64,000 bases of DNA, taken from the NCBI RefSeq assembly GCF_010550675.1, contig NZ_JAAGOA010000004.1, forward strand, positions 124,001 to 188,000, read 5' to 3'. Below are positions 50,742-59,694 of this stretch, in pieces. The position numbers and the translations under genes are program-made. Source of the stretch: Phytoactinopolyspora halotolerans. GTDB taxonomy: Bacteria > Actinomycetota > Actinomycetes > Jiangellales > Jiangellaceae. Below the pieces are notes generated by a model that did not search any database, was not told where the DNA came from, and worked only from the letters and a program-made list of their open reading frames with translations. Each line of letters opens with the position of its first letter. Position 1 is the stretch's first letter.

Positions 50742-51548
50742 ATGCCGGAGCTACCGGACGTCGAGGGGTTCAGCCGGGTGCTGGGCCGCGCGGGTGGCCG
50801 GAAGGTCGAGGACGTCGAGGTTCTCGACGCCGGCGTGCTGCGCGACACCACCGGCCCGGAGGTGCGCGACGCGGTGACCGGCAGCGCCTTCGGCGCGCCA
50901 TGCCGGCATGGGAAATGGCTGGTGGCGCCGCTGCACGCCCCCGGTCGGCGACACCGCAAGGACGAACCGAGCATAGTCTTCCACTTCGGCATGACCGGCG
51001 CCTTGATCTGGTCTCCGGACGAGGGGGAGGAGCGGCATCGGCACGATCGGCTGATCTTCGCCACCGACGACGGCGAGCTGCGCTTCCGTGACATGCGCAA
51101 ACTACAGGGTGTGCGATTGATGCAGGACGACGGCGACGTCGACGAGTTGCTCGCCGACAGCGGGCCGGACGCCGCGTCGATCGACCGCGACGAGCTGACC
51201 GAGCGGCTGGGCGCGAGCCGTCGGCGTCTCAAGCCGGCCCTGATCGACCAGAGCGTCGTCGCGGGGTTGGGCAACCTGCTCGCGGACGAGATCCTCTGGC
51301 AGGCGCGGCTGCATCCGGCCCGCTCGAGCGACGATCTCACGAACGACGAGTGGCGGCGCCTGTTCAGCACCATGCGCTCCGTACTGCGACAGTCGGAGCC
51401 GGTCGGCCGGGTGCCGGACCGTCGTTCCTGGTTGACCGGGCGTCGCGACGAGCCGGAAGGAAAGTGTCCGCGATGCCTGACGCGGCTGCGGCACAAACCG
51501 GTCGGCGGACGGCGCACCGTCTGGTGCCCGAACTGTCAACCATCCTGA
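50742..51548 (+). CDS. Fpg/Nei-family DNA glycosylase
   Basis: 268 residues. The catalytic N-terminus PELPDVEGFS with Pro-2 and Glu-3, KLQGVRLM region, a helix-two-turn-helix (LIDQSVVAGLGNLLADEILW) and the C-terminal zinc finger CPRC...CPNCQ are all present. It removes oxidised bases and nicks DNA. Whether it prefers 8-oxoguanine (Fpg) or pyrimidines (Nei) cannot be told, so no symbol is given. ATG at 50742. Confidence 0.92.
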   Translation: MPELPDVEGFSRVLGRAGGRKVEDVEVLDAGVLRDTTGPEVRDAVTGSAFGAPCRHGKWLVAPLHAPGRRHRKDEPSIVFHFGMTGALIWSPDEGEERHRHDRLIFATDDGELRFRDMRKLQGVRLMQDDGDVDELLADSGPDAASIDRDELTERLGASRRRLKPALIDQSVVAGLGNLLADEILWQARLHPARSSDDLTNDEWRRLFSTMRSVLRQSEPVGRVPDRRSWLTGRRDEPEGKCPRCLTRLRHKPVGGRRTVWCPNCQPS

Positions 51549-51758
51549 CGGGCGCCGCGCGGCGACGAGCCTGATGACGACGGGCCTATGGGCGACGAAC
51601 CTGACGGCGACGAACCTCACGGCGACGAGCCGCGGCGACAACCCGGGGCGGACACACTGCCTGGCCACGTCGAACGTCGCTCGCGCTCAGAGGTGTGAAA
51701 CCGCTGATTCTGGTTATGTCCTAGGGCGCCATCTCATTGACTCGGCAAGGAGGCGGTG
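51549..51758. other. Intergenic with five 15-bp tandem repeats
   Basis: At 51561-51635 there are five imperfect 15-bp units (core GGCGACGARCCT). The units would be in frame as GDEPx if translated, but there is no start or stop context, so I treat them as slippage-type repeats. The promoter of the small gene at 51759 should lie in 51690-51740. Confidence 0.45.
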
Positions 51759-51935
51759 ATGGGCGGTAAGTACAAGGGCAAGCACGCCGCAGGAAACGTG
51801 GAGCGTCCCCAGGCCGACTCGGCGCGCGAGACGACCGACGACGAGAAGTTGGAGGAAGCCGGGAAGGACCGGCCCACTCCCAACGATGTCAAACAAGCAG
51901 CGGAACGGCTCAAAGACGAGTACCCACCGCGATGA
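51759..51935 (+). CDS. Small charged protein, 58 residues
   Basis: A short gene that standard calling would miss. ATG at 51759 is preceded by AAGGAGGCG 4 nt away, an excellent ribosome binding site, and ends in TGA at 51933. The product is hydrophilic and charged: MGGKYKGKHAAGNVERPQ, an acidic centre with DDEKLEE, and a C-terminal basic helix ending KDEYPPR. No cysteine, no membrane segment. I do not recognise a family; such small basic/acidic proteins are often stress-related or RNA/DNA-associated. It lies between fpg/nei and dgt. Confidence 0.72.
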   Translation: MGGKYKGKHAAGNVERPQADSARETTDDEKLEEAGKDRPTPNDVKQAAERLKDEYPPR

Positions 51936-52029
51936 CCTGCTGCTCCGCCGGTCGCACCAGTTGCGCCAGTTGCATCGAGCTGCACCGGCTGCACCAGATG
52001 CACCGCCTGCGCCGGCTGGGCCGGCTATA

Positions 52030-53277
52030 TCAGCTGCGGCCGGATGCTCCCGCCCCCTTCAGCCTCGAGTGCAGCAGGTAGGCCGAGGCGTCGGTGAGCG
52101 AGGCGACCTGGTCGACGATGACACGCAGCCGTGCGGCGTCATCCGGTGCGTGGTCCCAGTCGTCGCGGAAGATGGGCTCCAGCCCTTCCGGCGCGCGGTC
52201 GCGTAGCAGGTCGACCAGCTCCTCGACCAGAGCGCGCTGGTCTCCGTACGTTTCGGCGCGGTCGCGTGCGGTCATCACGTAGGTGGCGGCCAGGCCCTTG
52301 AGCACACCGACCTCCAACCTCGTCTGGTGCGGGACGCACAGGTCTGCTGCGTACCTGGTCAACCGGCCGCCTCCGTACACGTCGTGCGTCGCACGCTGGG
52401 CATGCGCGCTGAACCGGCCGATCAGCTGACTGGTCATGTCCTTCAGGGCGGCAAGCGACGCGCGACGGCCGTCGTACGCGTCCACCCAGAACGAGCTGCT
52501 CCGCAGCCGATCGAGTGTGTGCAGGATCTCCTCGAGCGGGGTGTCGGGCAGGTACCAGGACCGGGTGAGCTCGGCGAAGCGTTGCCGCTCTTCCTGCACA
52601 TCGAGCACTCGCCACGGCTGGAGCCATCCGCCCACGATCGCATCCTCGACGTCGTGCACGCAGTATGCGACGTCGTCGGCGAAGTCCATCACTTGCGCCT
52701 CCAGGCATCGGCGCTGGTCGGGCGCGCCGGTGCGCAGCCAGGTGAACACCGCCATGTCGTCCTCGTAGACGCCGAACTTCTTCGGATGCACGGTGCCGCG
52801 GCGCCACGGGTACTTGGTGGCGGCGTCCAGGCTGGCGCGGGTGAGGTTGAGCCCTGCCGAGCGACCGTCCGGATGCGATGCCTTGGCTTCCAGGCGGGTG
52901 AGAAGCCGAAGCGTCTGGGCGTTGCCCTCGAAACCACCTATGTGCGCGGTGATGGTGTCCAGCGCGTCCTCGCCGTTGTGCCCGAAGGGTGGATGACCGA
53001 GGTCGTGCGCGAGGCAGGCCGTATCGACGACGTCCGGGTCGCAGCCGAGCGCTTTGCCCAGCTCGCGTCCCACCTGGGCGACCTCCAGCGAGTGGGTCAG
53101 GCGGTTGCGGACGAAGTCGTCGCTGCCCGGCGAGACCACCTGGGTCTTGGCGGCGAGCCGGCGCAGCGACGCCGCGTGCAGCACGCGCGCCCGGTCGCGC
53201 TCGAAGTCGGTACGCGTGGAGCGCTTCTCCGGCTCCGGTGCCCACCGCTCACGATCGGCGACGTCATATCCGTCCAT
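52030..53277 (-). CDS. dgt: dNTP triphosphohydrolase (dGTPase)
   Basis: 415 residues. HD-domain metal ligands are visible in [23 protein letters not shown] and [17 protein letters not shown]. It removes triphosphate from dNTPs to keep pools balanced. ATG at 53277 fits the conserved [12 protein letters not shown] start. In many actinobacteria it lies beside dnaG; here the 3' end of dnaG is about 10 kb away with a block of accessory genes between. Confidence 0.94.
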   Translation of the reverse strand: MDGYDVADRERWAPEPEKRSTRTDFERDRARVLHAASLRRLAAKTQVVSPGSDDFVRNRLTHSLEVAQVGRELGKALGCDPDVVDTACLAHDLGHPPFGHNGEDALDTITAHIGGFEGNAQTLRLLTRLEAKASHPDGRSAGLNLTRASLDAATKYPWRRGTVHPKKFGVYEDDMAVFTWLRTGAPDQRRCLEAQVMDFADDVAYCVHDVEDAIVGGWLQPWRVLDVQEERQRFAELTRSWYLPDTPLEEILHTLDRLRSSSFWVDAYDGRRASLAALKDMTSQLIGRFSAHAQRATHDVYGGGRLTRYAADLCVPHQTRLEVGVLKGLAATYVMTARDRAETYGDQRALVEELVDLLRDRAPEGLEPIFRDDWDHAPDDAARLRVIVDQVASLTDASAYLLHSRLKGAGASGRS

Positions 53278-53407
53278 CAGTGCTGAGGTTATCCCCTTCG
53301 GCGACGCCGCATGCCCGAACCCCGAGCGGCGGAGCGACCCACCGCACGCTCTGACGATGATCCGCCGCACGCTCTGTCACAATGAGCGCTCAGGGGGTGC
53401 GCTGCAT

Positions 53408-54628
53408 ATGAGCTCTGGACATCGATACGCCGTGATCGGCGCGGGCATCATCGGCTCCGCCGTCGCACGGGCACTGCTCAATCGCGACGAGCGGGCGAAG
53501 GTGACAGTCCTGGAGAAAGAACCGACAACCGGGCTGCACCAGACTGGGCGGAACAGCGGCGTCGTCCACGCCGGGCTCTACTACACCCCGGGCTCCGCCA
53601 AAGCACGGTTCGCGCGACGGGGCGTGGCGCTGCTCCGCGACTACTGCGAGAAGAACAGTCTTTCATACGACGAGTGCGGGAAGGTGCTGGTCGCCCTGGA
53701 CGAGCGCGACCGGCAGCGGCTGGATGGCATCCACTCGCGGGCGCAGGCGAACGGGGTGCTCGGGGTGCGGCTGCTGGACGCGACGGAGTTGACCGAGATC
53801 GAGCCGTACGTGCGAGGCGTCGCCGGTCTGTACTCGCCGACGACGGCGGTCGCCGATTTCGCAGCAGTGGCCCGGTCGCTGCTCGACGACGCGGTCGCGG
53901 CCGGTGCCGAGGTGCACACCGGGGTGGAGGTCACCGGGTTCGACCAGGACTCGTCCGAGGTCCGTGTCGAGATGCGGCAGACGGACGTCGGCGTCAAGCC
54001 GGAGCTGACGGCTGCGTTCGACCACGTGATCATCTGTGCTGGGCTGCAGGCCGACCGCCTCGCACGGTTGGCCGGCGACGACGAGTATCCGCGGATCGTG
54101 CCGTTCCGCGGCGAGTTCGCACGGCTGCGCACCGAGCGGCGGCACCTGGTGAACGGGCTGATCTACCCGGTTCCCGACCCGCGTTACCCGTTCCTGGGTG
54201 TGCATCTGACCAAGCGCATCGACGGCGAGGTGCTCATCGGGCCGAACGCGGTGCTGGCGTTGGCCCGCGAAGGCTACCGGCGACGGGACGTCGAGCTGCG
54301 TGAGCTGGCCGGGCTACTCGGCTGGCGCGGGTTCCGGCGGTTCGCCCGGCGCAACTGGCGGGTGGGTGTCCAGGAGATGTACGGATCGCTGAGCAAGCGC
54401 GCTTTCGTGCGGGGAGCGCGTCGCTATGTCCCGGAGCTTTCCGCTGACGACGTCGTCCCGGCTCCGTCGGGTATCCGTGCGCAGGCGATGGACGCCGACG
54501 GCACCCTCGTCGACGACTTCCGGACCAGCCGGCGCGGCCGCATCCTGTGCGTGCGGAACGCGCCGTCGCCGGCCGCCACCGCGTCGCTGGCCATCGCCGA
54601 AGACATCGTGGCTGAGCTCCACCCTTAG
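53408..54628 (+). CDS. lhgO: L-2-hydroxyglutarate oxidase (LhgO-like FAD enzyme)
   Basis: 406 residues. FAD-binding AVIGAGIIGSAVARAL at the N-terminus, then TGRNSGVVHAGLYYTPGS, CGKVLVAL and the C-terminal FAD-contact region VRNAPSPAATASLAIAEDI are characteristic. It oxidises L-2-hydroxyglutarate to 2-oxoglutarate. ATG at 53408. It stands opposite dgt with a short shared upstream region. Confidence 0.9.
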   Translation: MSSGHRYAVIGAGIIGSAVARALLNRDERAKVTVLEKEPTTGLHQTGRNSGVVHAGLYYTPGSAKARFARRGVALLRDYCEKNSLSYDECGKVLVALDERDRQRLDGIHSRAQANGVLGVRLLDATELTEIEPYVRGVAGLYSPTTAVADFAAVARSLLDDAVAAGAEVHTGVEVTGFDQDSSEVRVEMRQTDVGVKPELTAAFDHVIICAGLQADRLARLAGDDEYPRIVPFRGEFARLRTERRHLVNGLIYPVPDPRYPFLGVHLTKRIDGEVLIGPNAVLALAREGYRRRDVELRELAGLLGWRGFRRFARRNWRVGVQEMYGSLSKRAFVRGARRYVPELSADDVVPAPSGIRAQAMDADGTLVDDFRTSRRGRILCVRNAPSPAATASLAIAEDIVAELHP

Positions 54629-54782
54629 CTCAGGCAGGTGCGAGTATTTACGCCGGGGGTCTTCCCCGGAACCTTCGCGGGGGCGGCGGACGAGGAGAAG
54701 CGGGGGTGGGAGCCGCTTCAATGGGCGACGACCGGCGGTTCCACTGGAGGACGACCTGGCGCGTGGCATTGCAGTATTCGCT

Positions 54783-54851
54783 GGACACGACTCGCCATGG
54801 AGTGTCATTACCTAAATGTGCCTACCACCTGCGTGGTGGAACGGAAGTTGA
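54783..54851 (+). repeat. R element, copy 1
   Basis: 69 nt matching copy 2 (54969-55037) at 54 positions. It holds a CCACC/GGTGG hairpin followed by the invariant AACGGAAGTTGA. It lacks the GC-rich terminator-like tail found after copies 2 and 3. Confidence 0.7.
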
Positions 54852-54968
54852 CGCTCTCCAGTCAGAGCTGCGTCACTCCAGCATCCTGCAGGTGAAAGAG
54901 TAGGGCTTATAGATATTTCCGCCGGGCTCGCATTCGTAGCCGCTAAACCCACACCTGACCCATCATGT

Positions 54969-55085
54969 GGACGCGACAGGGCTTGTCGTGTCATGATTCA
55001 AGAGTGCCGACCACCCGCGTGGTGGAACGGAAGTTGAGGCCGGGACCCCCGCCGGAGGACGGGACCCGGCCTTCGCGCTTCGCGA
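54969..55085 (+). repeat. R element, copy 2, with terminator-like tail
   Basis: Contains the CCACC/GGTGG hairpin (55009-55025) and invariant AACGGAAGTTGA (55026-55037). A GC-rich inverted repeat follows (GGCCGGGACCC, then GGGACCCGGCC) and TTCGCGCTT. The tail ends just before the stop of the DUF3800 gene. The layout hairpin-constant box-terminator could be a small RNA unit. Confidence 0.65.
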
Positions 55086-55091
55086 AGCCAT

Positions 55092-55697
55092 TCATCGGAT
55101 TTTGACCTCGATCTGCTCGGTCAGAGATGCTAGCGGCTCGAACCACTCGGGGTTGCCGTTGTGCTTCGCGTTTGCCGCGCCAGCGACCGCATCGGCAGCC
55201 CAGAGCATGGGCTCATCACGTGGAAGAGCGAACTCAAGCCTGATATCTGAGGTCACCGTGCGCGCACCGCGCAGGTGCTTGACCATCTTCACGTCCTTCC
55301 GGTTCAGGGACTGGGTACGGCTTTCCATCCACACGCAGCTCACGCTCAAGGTGTCTAGACGATGGAGAAGCTGCTCGAAGCAGAGCCGCCTGGCTCGTTC
55401 TTGGCGAGTGCCATCGACGTGGGTCCCGACTATAACGAGGCACGTTACGTCGGCCGCGCTGAGCGCAGCCGCGATCTTGTGACGACGGTCGGCGTTCTCA
55501 TCCCTCCAGTGCAGGCGACCGTGTTTGCGAACGAGCATGGCGCGCATGGCGTCACGTGTTGACTCGCACTCCGATGAATCTGCGATGACGGCTGCAAGAA
55601 TGTAGAACCCACCCGCGGGCAGGACGCGGATTGACTCGTCGACCCATGCATGCCATGCGGGAGCATCAGGTAGCATCAGGGAGTCATCGTCGTTCAT
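55092..55697 (-). CDS. DUF3800-like protein (second)
   Basis: 201 residues. WHAWVDESIRVL at the front, LHWRDENADRRHKIAAAL in the middle, then LRGARTVTSDIRLEFALPRD and LWAADAVAGAANAKHNG match the DUF3800 pattern (predicted RNase H-like fold; early and late Asp/Glu). Shorter than the copy at 22164 and only distantly related. ATG at 55697. It lies alone between R copies 2 and 3, read opposite to the R elements. Function unknown. Confidence 0.7.
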   Translation of the reverse strand: MNDDDSLMLPDAPAWHAWVDESIRVLPAGGFYILAAVIADSSECESTRDAMRAMLVRKHGRLHWRDENADRRHKIAAALSAADVTCLVIVGTHVDGTRQERARRLCFEQLLHRLDTLSVSCVWMESRTQSLNRKDVKMVKHLRGARTVTSDIRLEFALPRDEPMLWAADAVAGAANAKHNGNPEWFEPLASLTEQIEVKIR

Positions 55698-56009
55698 AAG
55701 GCCATGGTGCCAGCCACCACTGACAATACAACGCATTAATGCGCTCCAAGGAGCGGTGCAACGTAGTCAGAGGAAAATAAGGGTTAACCGCAGCCGTCGA
55801 ATTCATACATACTAGAGCTGTGCCGCCACCCGTTCGGCGGAACGGAAGTTGAGGCCGGGGAACCCCGTCGGACGATGGGACCCGGCCCTTCGCGCTGTGT
55901 CGACGCTGTGTGGCTGGCCATAGCGACTGGTCAGGGAGGCGCCGCGTAGGCGCGGCAGCGTCGCGAGCGCCCGCGGTGAGACCGTCGATGCCGCCGACGC
56001 GTGGTGCGC
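55698..56009. other. Intergenic with R element copy 3
   Basis: 312 bases with no credible gene. Bases 55698-55815 include AT-rich sequence (GAAAATAAGGGTTAACC, 55771-55787). The R element copy 3 is at 55820-55899. The rest, up to the ligD stop at 56010, is CG-rich. Confidence 0.5.
55820..55899 (+). repeat. R element, copy 3, with terminator-like tail
   Basis: 80 nt closely matching 55004-55085. The hairpin arms are CCGCC/GGCGG where copy 2 has CCACC/GGTGG, a compensated base-pair change. AACGGAAGTTGA and the GGCCGGG...CCCGGCC tail are kept. Confidence 0.7.
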
Positions 56010-58562
56010 TCAGACGTTGAGCTCGGGGAGTTGCTGTTCGAGCTCGAGGAGCGGTCGGAATAGCTTGGCGCGATCGTCGAGCTGCGCCAGGACCTGGCCG
56101 GCTTCCAATCGCAGGCTATCCTCGTCGGCGTCGCCACCGGCCACGGCCTCGACCTCGTCCCAGGTCAGCGGAACCGAGACGGTAGGCCGAGATCGCGCCC
56201 GTAGCGAGAACGGCGCCACCGTCGTCTTGTGGGCCGTGTTCTGGCTCCAGTCGACGAACACTTTGCCCTTGCGGCGCGCCTTCGTCATGCGGGAGACGAC
56301 GTCGCCGGGGTTCTCGTGCTCGGCCAGTTGAGCGACGGCGTGCGCGAAGGGTTTGGTCTCGTCATAGGTGACCTGCGTGTTCAGCGGCACAGCCAGATGC
56401 AGCCCCTTCGACCCGGACGATTTCACCAGCGCCTTCAGACCGACGTGGTTGAGCACGTCGCGCACCCAGACGGCCACCTTGGCGCATCCGGCCAGCCCGA
56501 CGCCCTCGCCAGGGTCCAGATCGAAGACGATGAACGTCGGCCGCTCCACATCCTCGGCACGGGCCAGCATGGTGTGCAGTTCCAAGTCCGCCAGGTTGGC
56601 CACCCACACCAACGTCGGCAGGTCATTGACCAGGCAGTACTCCACCTCGCGGTTGTTGCTCTCGCTCCAGATCGGTGCGGTGGACACCCAGTCCGGGCGG
56701 TGCGACGGGCATTGCTTCTCGTAGAAGCTCTCGCCGTCGACGCCGTCCGGGTAACGCTTCATGGTCAGCGGGCGGTCGCGCAGGTGGGGGAGGAGCGCTG
56801 GGGCGACCTCGTGGTAATACGCGATGACGTCGCCCTTCGTCATCCCGGTCTCCGGGTAGAAGACCTTGCCCAGGTTGGACAGCTTCAGCTTCTTGCCCTC
56901 GACCTGCACCCGGCCCTCGGTCATCTCGTCGGCGCCGTTACCGTCGTCGCCGTCGCGTCCGCGATCTGCCTTGCTGGACCCGCGTTTGCCGCCGTCTCCG
57001 TCGTCGGAGCCACGCTTCTCGCGTCGTCGACCGTCGTCGCGGTCATCGTCCGCGGAGACACCGGCAGGGGCGTCGTCGGCGGGATTCTGGGTCGCCTCGG
57101 GCGGCGCCGCCGTCTCTTCGCGGAAGACCTCGTGGGCGGGCTTGTCGTCGCGCAAACCGACATATGCCGGCTGCCGCAGCGTGCGCGACGCCGTCCACTC
57201 CCGGAACTCCACCTCGCAGACCAGTTCCGGGTCGACGAATACCGTGTCCTTGGTCTGCGGTTGCCGGCCGGTGAACGGACTGTCCTTGCGACGCAGCGGA
57301 TCCAGCCGTTCGCGCAGCATCCGCAGCGTCTTGGCGTCGAATCCGGTGCCGACCTTTCCGGCGTAGCGCAGTTTCGGTCCGTCGCCGTCGTCCTGATCCT
57401 CGTAGTAGCCGACCAGCAGCGCGCCGAGGTCACCCTGGCGCTGACCTTGCCCGGACGTCCAGCCGCCGATCACCGCCTCTTGCCGATACACGTTCTTCAC
57501 CTTCAACCAGTCCCGGCTTCGCCGCCCGGGCTGGTACCGGCTGTCCAGCCGCTTGGCGATGACGCCCTCGATGCCGCGCTCCCGCGTCGCCGCCAGCAGC
57601 GCGGCACCGTCCTCGCGGTGGTAGCCGGGAACGCTCCAGCTCTTGCCGTCCAGTTCCAGCGCTTCCAGCTCGCGTCGTCGTTCCTCGTAGCTCAGCGGCA
57701 GCAGCGACCGTCCGTCGAGGTAGAGCAGATCGAAGATGATGTACGTCACCGGAATCTCGCGCTGACGCTGACGAACCTTCGCCTCGGCGAGGTTGATCCG
57801 CGGCTGGAGTCTCTCGAAGCTGGGCCGGCCCTCGTCGAACGCGACCAGCTCGCCGTCGAGGATGACCCGGTGTGATCCCAGCTGGCGCATGAGCGGGCCG
57901 ATCTCCGGATACTGCCCGGTGATGTCCCGGCCGTTGCGGTTCACGAGGCGCAACTTGCCCACCTCGCCGTAGGCGAGCGCGCGGACGCCGTCCCATTTGA
58001 CCTCGAAGCCCCAACCCTCCTGATCCGGCGGCAGTTCGGAGAGCGTGGCGAGCATCGGCTCGATGTTGTCCGGCATCGGGTCCCGGCCGGCCTCGGGCGG
58101 ATCCATCCGGTGGATCAGCCAGTTCTTCGCGTCGTCGCCGTGGCCGGTCTGGAACAGCGCGAACTTGCCGGTCGCCCGCTTGCCGTGCAGTCTCATGATG
58201 ACTTCGTCGTCGCGGAATTTCTCCGCCTCGTAGGTCCCGGTGTCCCAGACGGTCATCGATCCGCCGCCGTACTCGCCAGCCGGGATGTCGCCTTCGAAGG
58301 TCAGGTATTCCAGCGGGTGGTCCTCGGTGTGCACCGCCAGCCGGTTGTGCTTGGGGTCGTCCGGCAGCCCGCGTGGCAGCGCCCAGGAGACCAGGACGCC
58401 GTCGTGCTCCAGCCTCAAGTCCCAGTGCAGCCGCCGGGCGTGGTGCTCCTGGATGACGAAGCGGTTCCCGGCCGGCTCGGCTGCGTCGTCGCCTTGTGGT
58501 TCCGGCGTCTGATCGAACGAGCGCTTCTTCCGGTACTCGCGGAGCTTCTCGGATCCGGCCAT
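56010..58562 (-). CDS. ligD: ATP-dependent DNA ligase LigD (phosphoesterase-ligase-polymerase)
   Basis: 850 residues with three domains in order. The N-terminal 3'-phosphoesterase (RFVIQEHHARRLHWDLRLEH; EYGGGSMTVWDTGTYE) is at about 30-150. The ligase core has catalytic Lys189 in FEVKWDGVRALAY and runs to about 470. After an acidic/basic linker comes the polymerase (primase-like) domain (LSNLGKVFYPETGMTKGDVI, FDLDPGEGV, SSGSKGLHLAVPL). It repairs double-strand breaks by end joining with Ku. ATG at 58562 is 4 nt downstream of the ku stop, so both are one operon. Confidence 0.95.
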   Translation of the reverse strand: MAGSEKLREYRKKRSFDQTPEPQGDDAAEPAGNRFVIQEHHARRLHWDLRLEHDGVLVSWALPRGLPDDPKHNRLAVHTEDHPLEYLTFEGDIPAGEYGGGSMTVWDTGTYEAEKFRDDEVIMRLHGKRATGKFALFQTGHGDDAKNWLIHRMDPPEAGRDPMPDNIEPMLATLSELPPDQEGWGFEVKWDGVRALAYGEVGKLRLVNRNGRDITGQYPEIGPLMRQLGSHRVILDGELVAFDEGRPSFERLQPRINLAEAKVRQRQREIPVTYIIFDLLYLDGRSLLPLSYEERRRELEALELDGKSWSVPGYHREDGAALLAATRERGIEGVIAKRLDSRYQPGRRSRDWLKVKNVYRQEAVIGGWTSGQGQRQGDLGALLVGYYEDQDDGDGPKLRYAGKVGTGFDAKTLRMLRERLDPLRRKDSPFTGRQPQTKDTVFVDPELVCEVEFREWTASRTLRQPAYVGLRDDKPAHEVFREETAAPPEATQNPADDAPAGVSADDDRDDGRRREKRGSDDGDGGKRGSSKADRGRDGDDGNGADEMTEGRVQVEGKKLKLSNLGKVFYPETGMTKGDVIAYYHEVAPALLPHLRDRPLTMKRYPDGVDGESFYEKQCPSHRPDWVSTAPIWSESNNREVEYCLVNDLPTLVWVANLADLELHTMLARAEDVERPTFIVFDLDPGEGVGLAGCAKVAVWVRDVLNHVGLKALVKSSGSKGLHLAVPLNTQVTYDETKPFAHAVAQLAEHENPGDVVSRMTKARRKGKVFVDWSQNTAHKTTVAPFSLRARSRPTVSVPLTWDEVEAVAGGDADEDSLRLEAGQVLAQLDDRAKLFRPLLELEQQLPELNV

Positions 58563-58566
58563 GGAA

Positions 58567-59520
58567 CTAGGATGCCTTCTTGCCGCTCTGCTTGCCCTTC
58601 CCGCCGCTCTTCGAGCCGGCCTTGGACCGGGACCCACTCTTCGAACCGCCGCTCGATCTGCCCTTCGATGTGCCGCCGGAGCCGCTCTTCGATCCACCGC
58701 TCGACGTGCTCTTAGATCCACCGCCGGAGGCGCTCTTCGAGCCGCGTGCCTGTTCGATACTGCGTTCCAGGGCGGCCACCAGGTCGACGACGTTGTCCTC
58801 CGGCTCCTCCGGCTCGGCGACTTCGACCTCCTCGCCCTTGGCCTTCTGCTCGATCAGCTTGAGCACCTGTTCCCGATAGGTGTCGTGGTAGTTCTCGGGC
58901 TTCCACGACGTGCTCAGCTGCTCGATGAGCTTGACGGCGGTGTCGAACTCGCGCTGCGGGAGCTCTTGTTGCCCGGGCAGGATGTCGGCGACCTCGTGCG
59001 GATCCCGGATCTCGTCGGCGAAGAACATGGTGTTGAGCACTAAGACGTCGCCCTCGGCGCGGATCGTGGCTAGATACTCCTTGTTCCGCATCACCAGCTT
59101 GGCGATGCCGGCCAGGCCGGACTCCTTCATGGCGTCGCGGAGCAGCGCATATGCGTGCGCCTGCTCCTCGCTGCGCGGTGCGAGGTAGTAACTGCGCTGG
59201 TAGTAGATCGGGTCGATCTCGGCGAGTTCGACGAAGTCGTCGATGGTAATGGTGCGAGACGTCTCCGGCTGGACGGCTTCGAGCTCTTCTTGTGTCACGA
59301 TGACGTGGTCGCCGCTGTCCGTTTCGTACCCCTTGGTGATGTCGTCGTACTTGACCTCGCGGTCGGTACCTTCGGCCACGCGCTTGTTGCGGACGCGCTT
59401 GCCGGTCCCCTCTTCGAACTGGTGGAACGACACGTCGCGGTTCTCGGTCGCCGAGTACAGGCCGACGCCGATGTTCACCAGCCCGAAGCTGATCGTCCCG
59501 GTCCACACTGGCCGTGCCAT
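58567..59520 (-). CDS. ku: Non-homologous end joining protein Ku
   Basis: 317 residues. The core WTGTISFGLVNIGVGLYSAT and KRVAEGTDREVKYDDITKGYE and VLNTMFFADEIRDP are standard bacterial Ku. It binds DNA ends as a homodimer and recruits LigD, which follows directly. The C-terminal 60 residues are an Ser/Gly/Lys low-complexity tail (K and S repeats), as found in long-tailed actinobacterial Ku and thought to add DNA contact. ATG at 59520. Confidence 0.96.
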   Translation of the reverse strand: MARPVWTGTISFGLVNIGVGLYSATENRDVSFHQFEEGTGKRVRNKRVAEGTDREVKYDDITKGYETDSGDHVIVTQEELEAVQPETSRTITIDDFVELAEIDPIYYQRSYYLAPRSEEQAHAYALLRDAMKESGLAGIAKLVMRNKEYLATIRAEGDVLVLNTMFFADEIRDPHEVADILPGQQELPQREFDTAVKLIEQLSTSWKPENYHDTYREQVLKLIEQKAKGEEVEVAEPEEPEDNVVDLVAALERSIEQARGSKSASGGGSKSTSSGGSKSGSGGTSKGRSSGGSKSGSRSKAGSKSGGKGKQSGKKAS

Positions 59521-59694
59521 ATGGTCCAGTTACCCGATTCGCACGCGCCGCATGCTGGAGCCCGCCCGCGTGGCGGCCGCTGCCGTCGTCCCTATGCGCA
59601 GGTAACTCGGCGATTTCTCCGAATGCCCGGCACACCCGTGGGTACAGCAGGCGTAAGCGCAATGTACAACTCAACCAGATGAGGGAGACGAGTC

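Larger units (their letters stand above)
54629..55091. other. Repeat-rich non-coding stretch
   Basis: No convincing gene is seen. It carries two copies of the R element (54783 and 54969), and TATTTNCGCCGGG occurs upstream of each (54645 and 54914). Sequence composition is mixed, with AT-rich pockets at 54810, 54900 and 54995. Confidence 0.5.

Noticed and set aside
51561-51635. 15-bp tandem repeats as part of a coding gene
   Set aside because: In-frame reading is possible, but no start with ribosome binding site and no stop context fits; treated as slippage repeats.
54638-54903. Short + strand frames (65-85 residues) after lhgO
   Set aside because: They cross the R element and lack a ribosome binding site; two frames overlap with unrelated products.
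54783-55899. R elements as a CRISPR array
   Set aside because: Only three copies at irregular spacing (186 and about 850 nt), with no uniform spacers and no cas genes.
56229-57875. 548-residue + strand frame over ligD
   Set aside because: Antisense shadow of a well-supported three-domain ligase.
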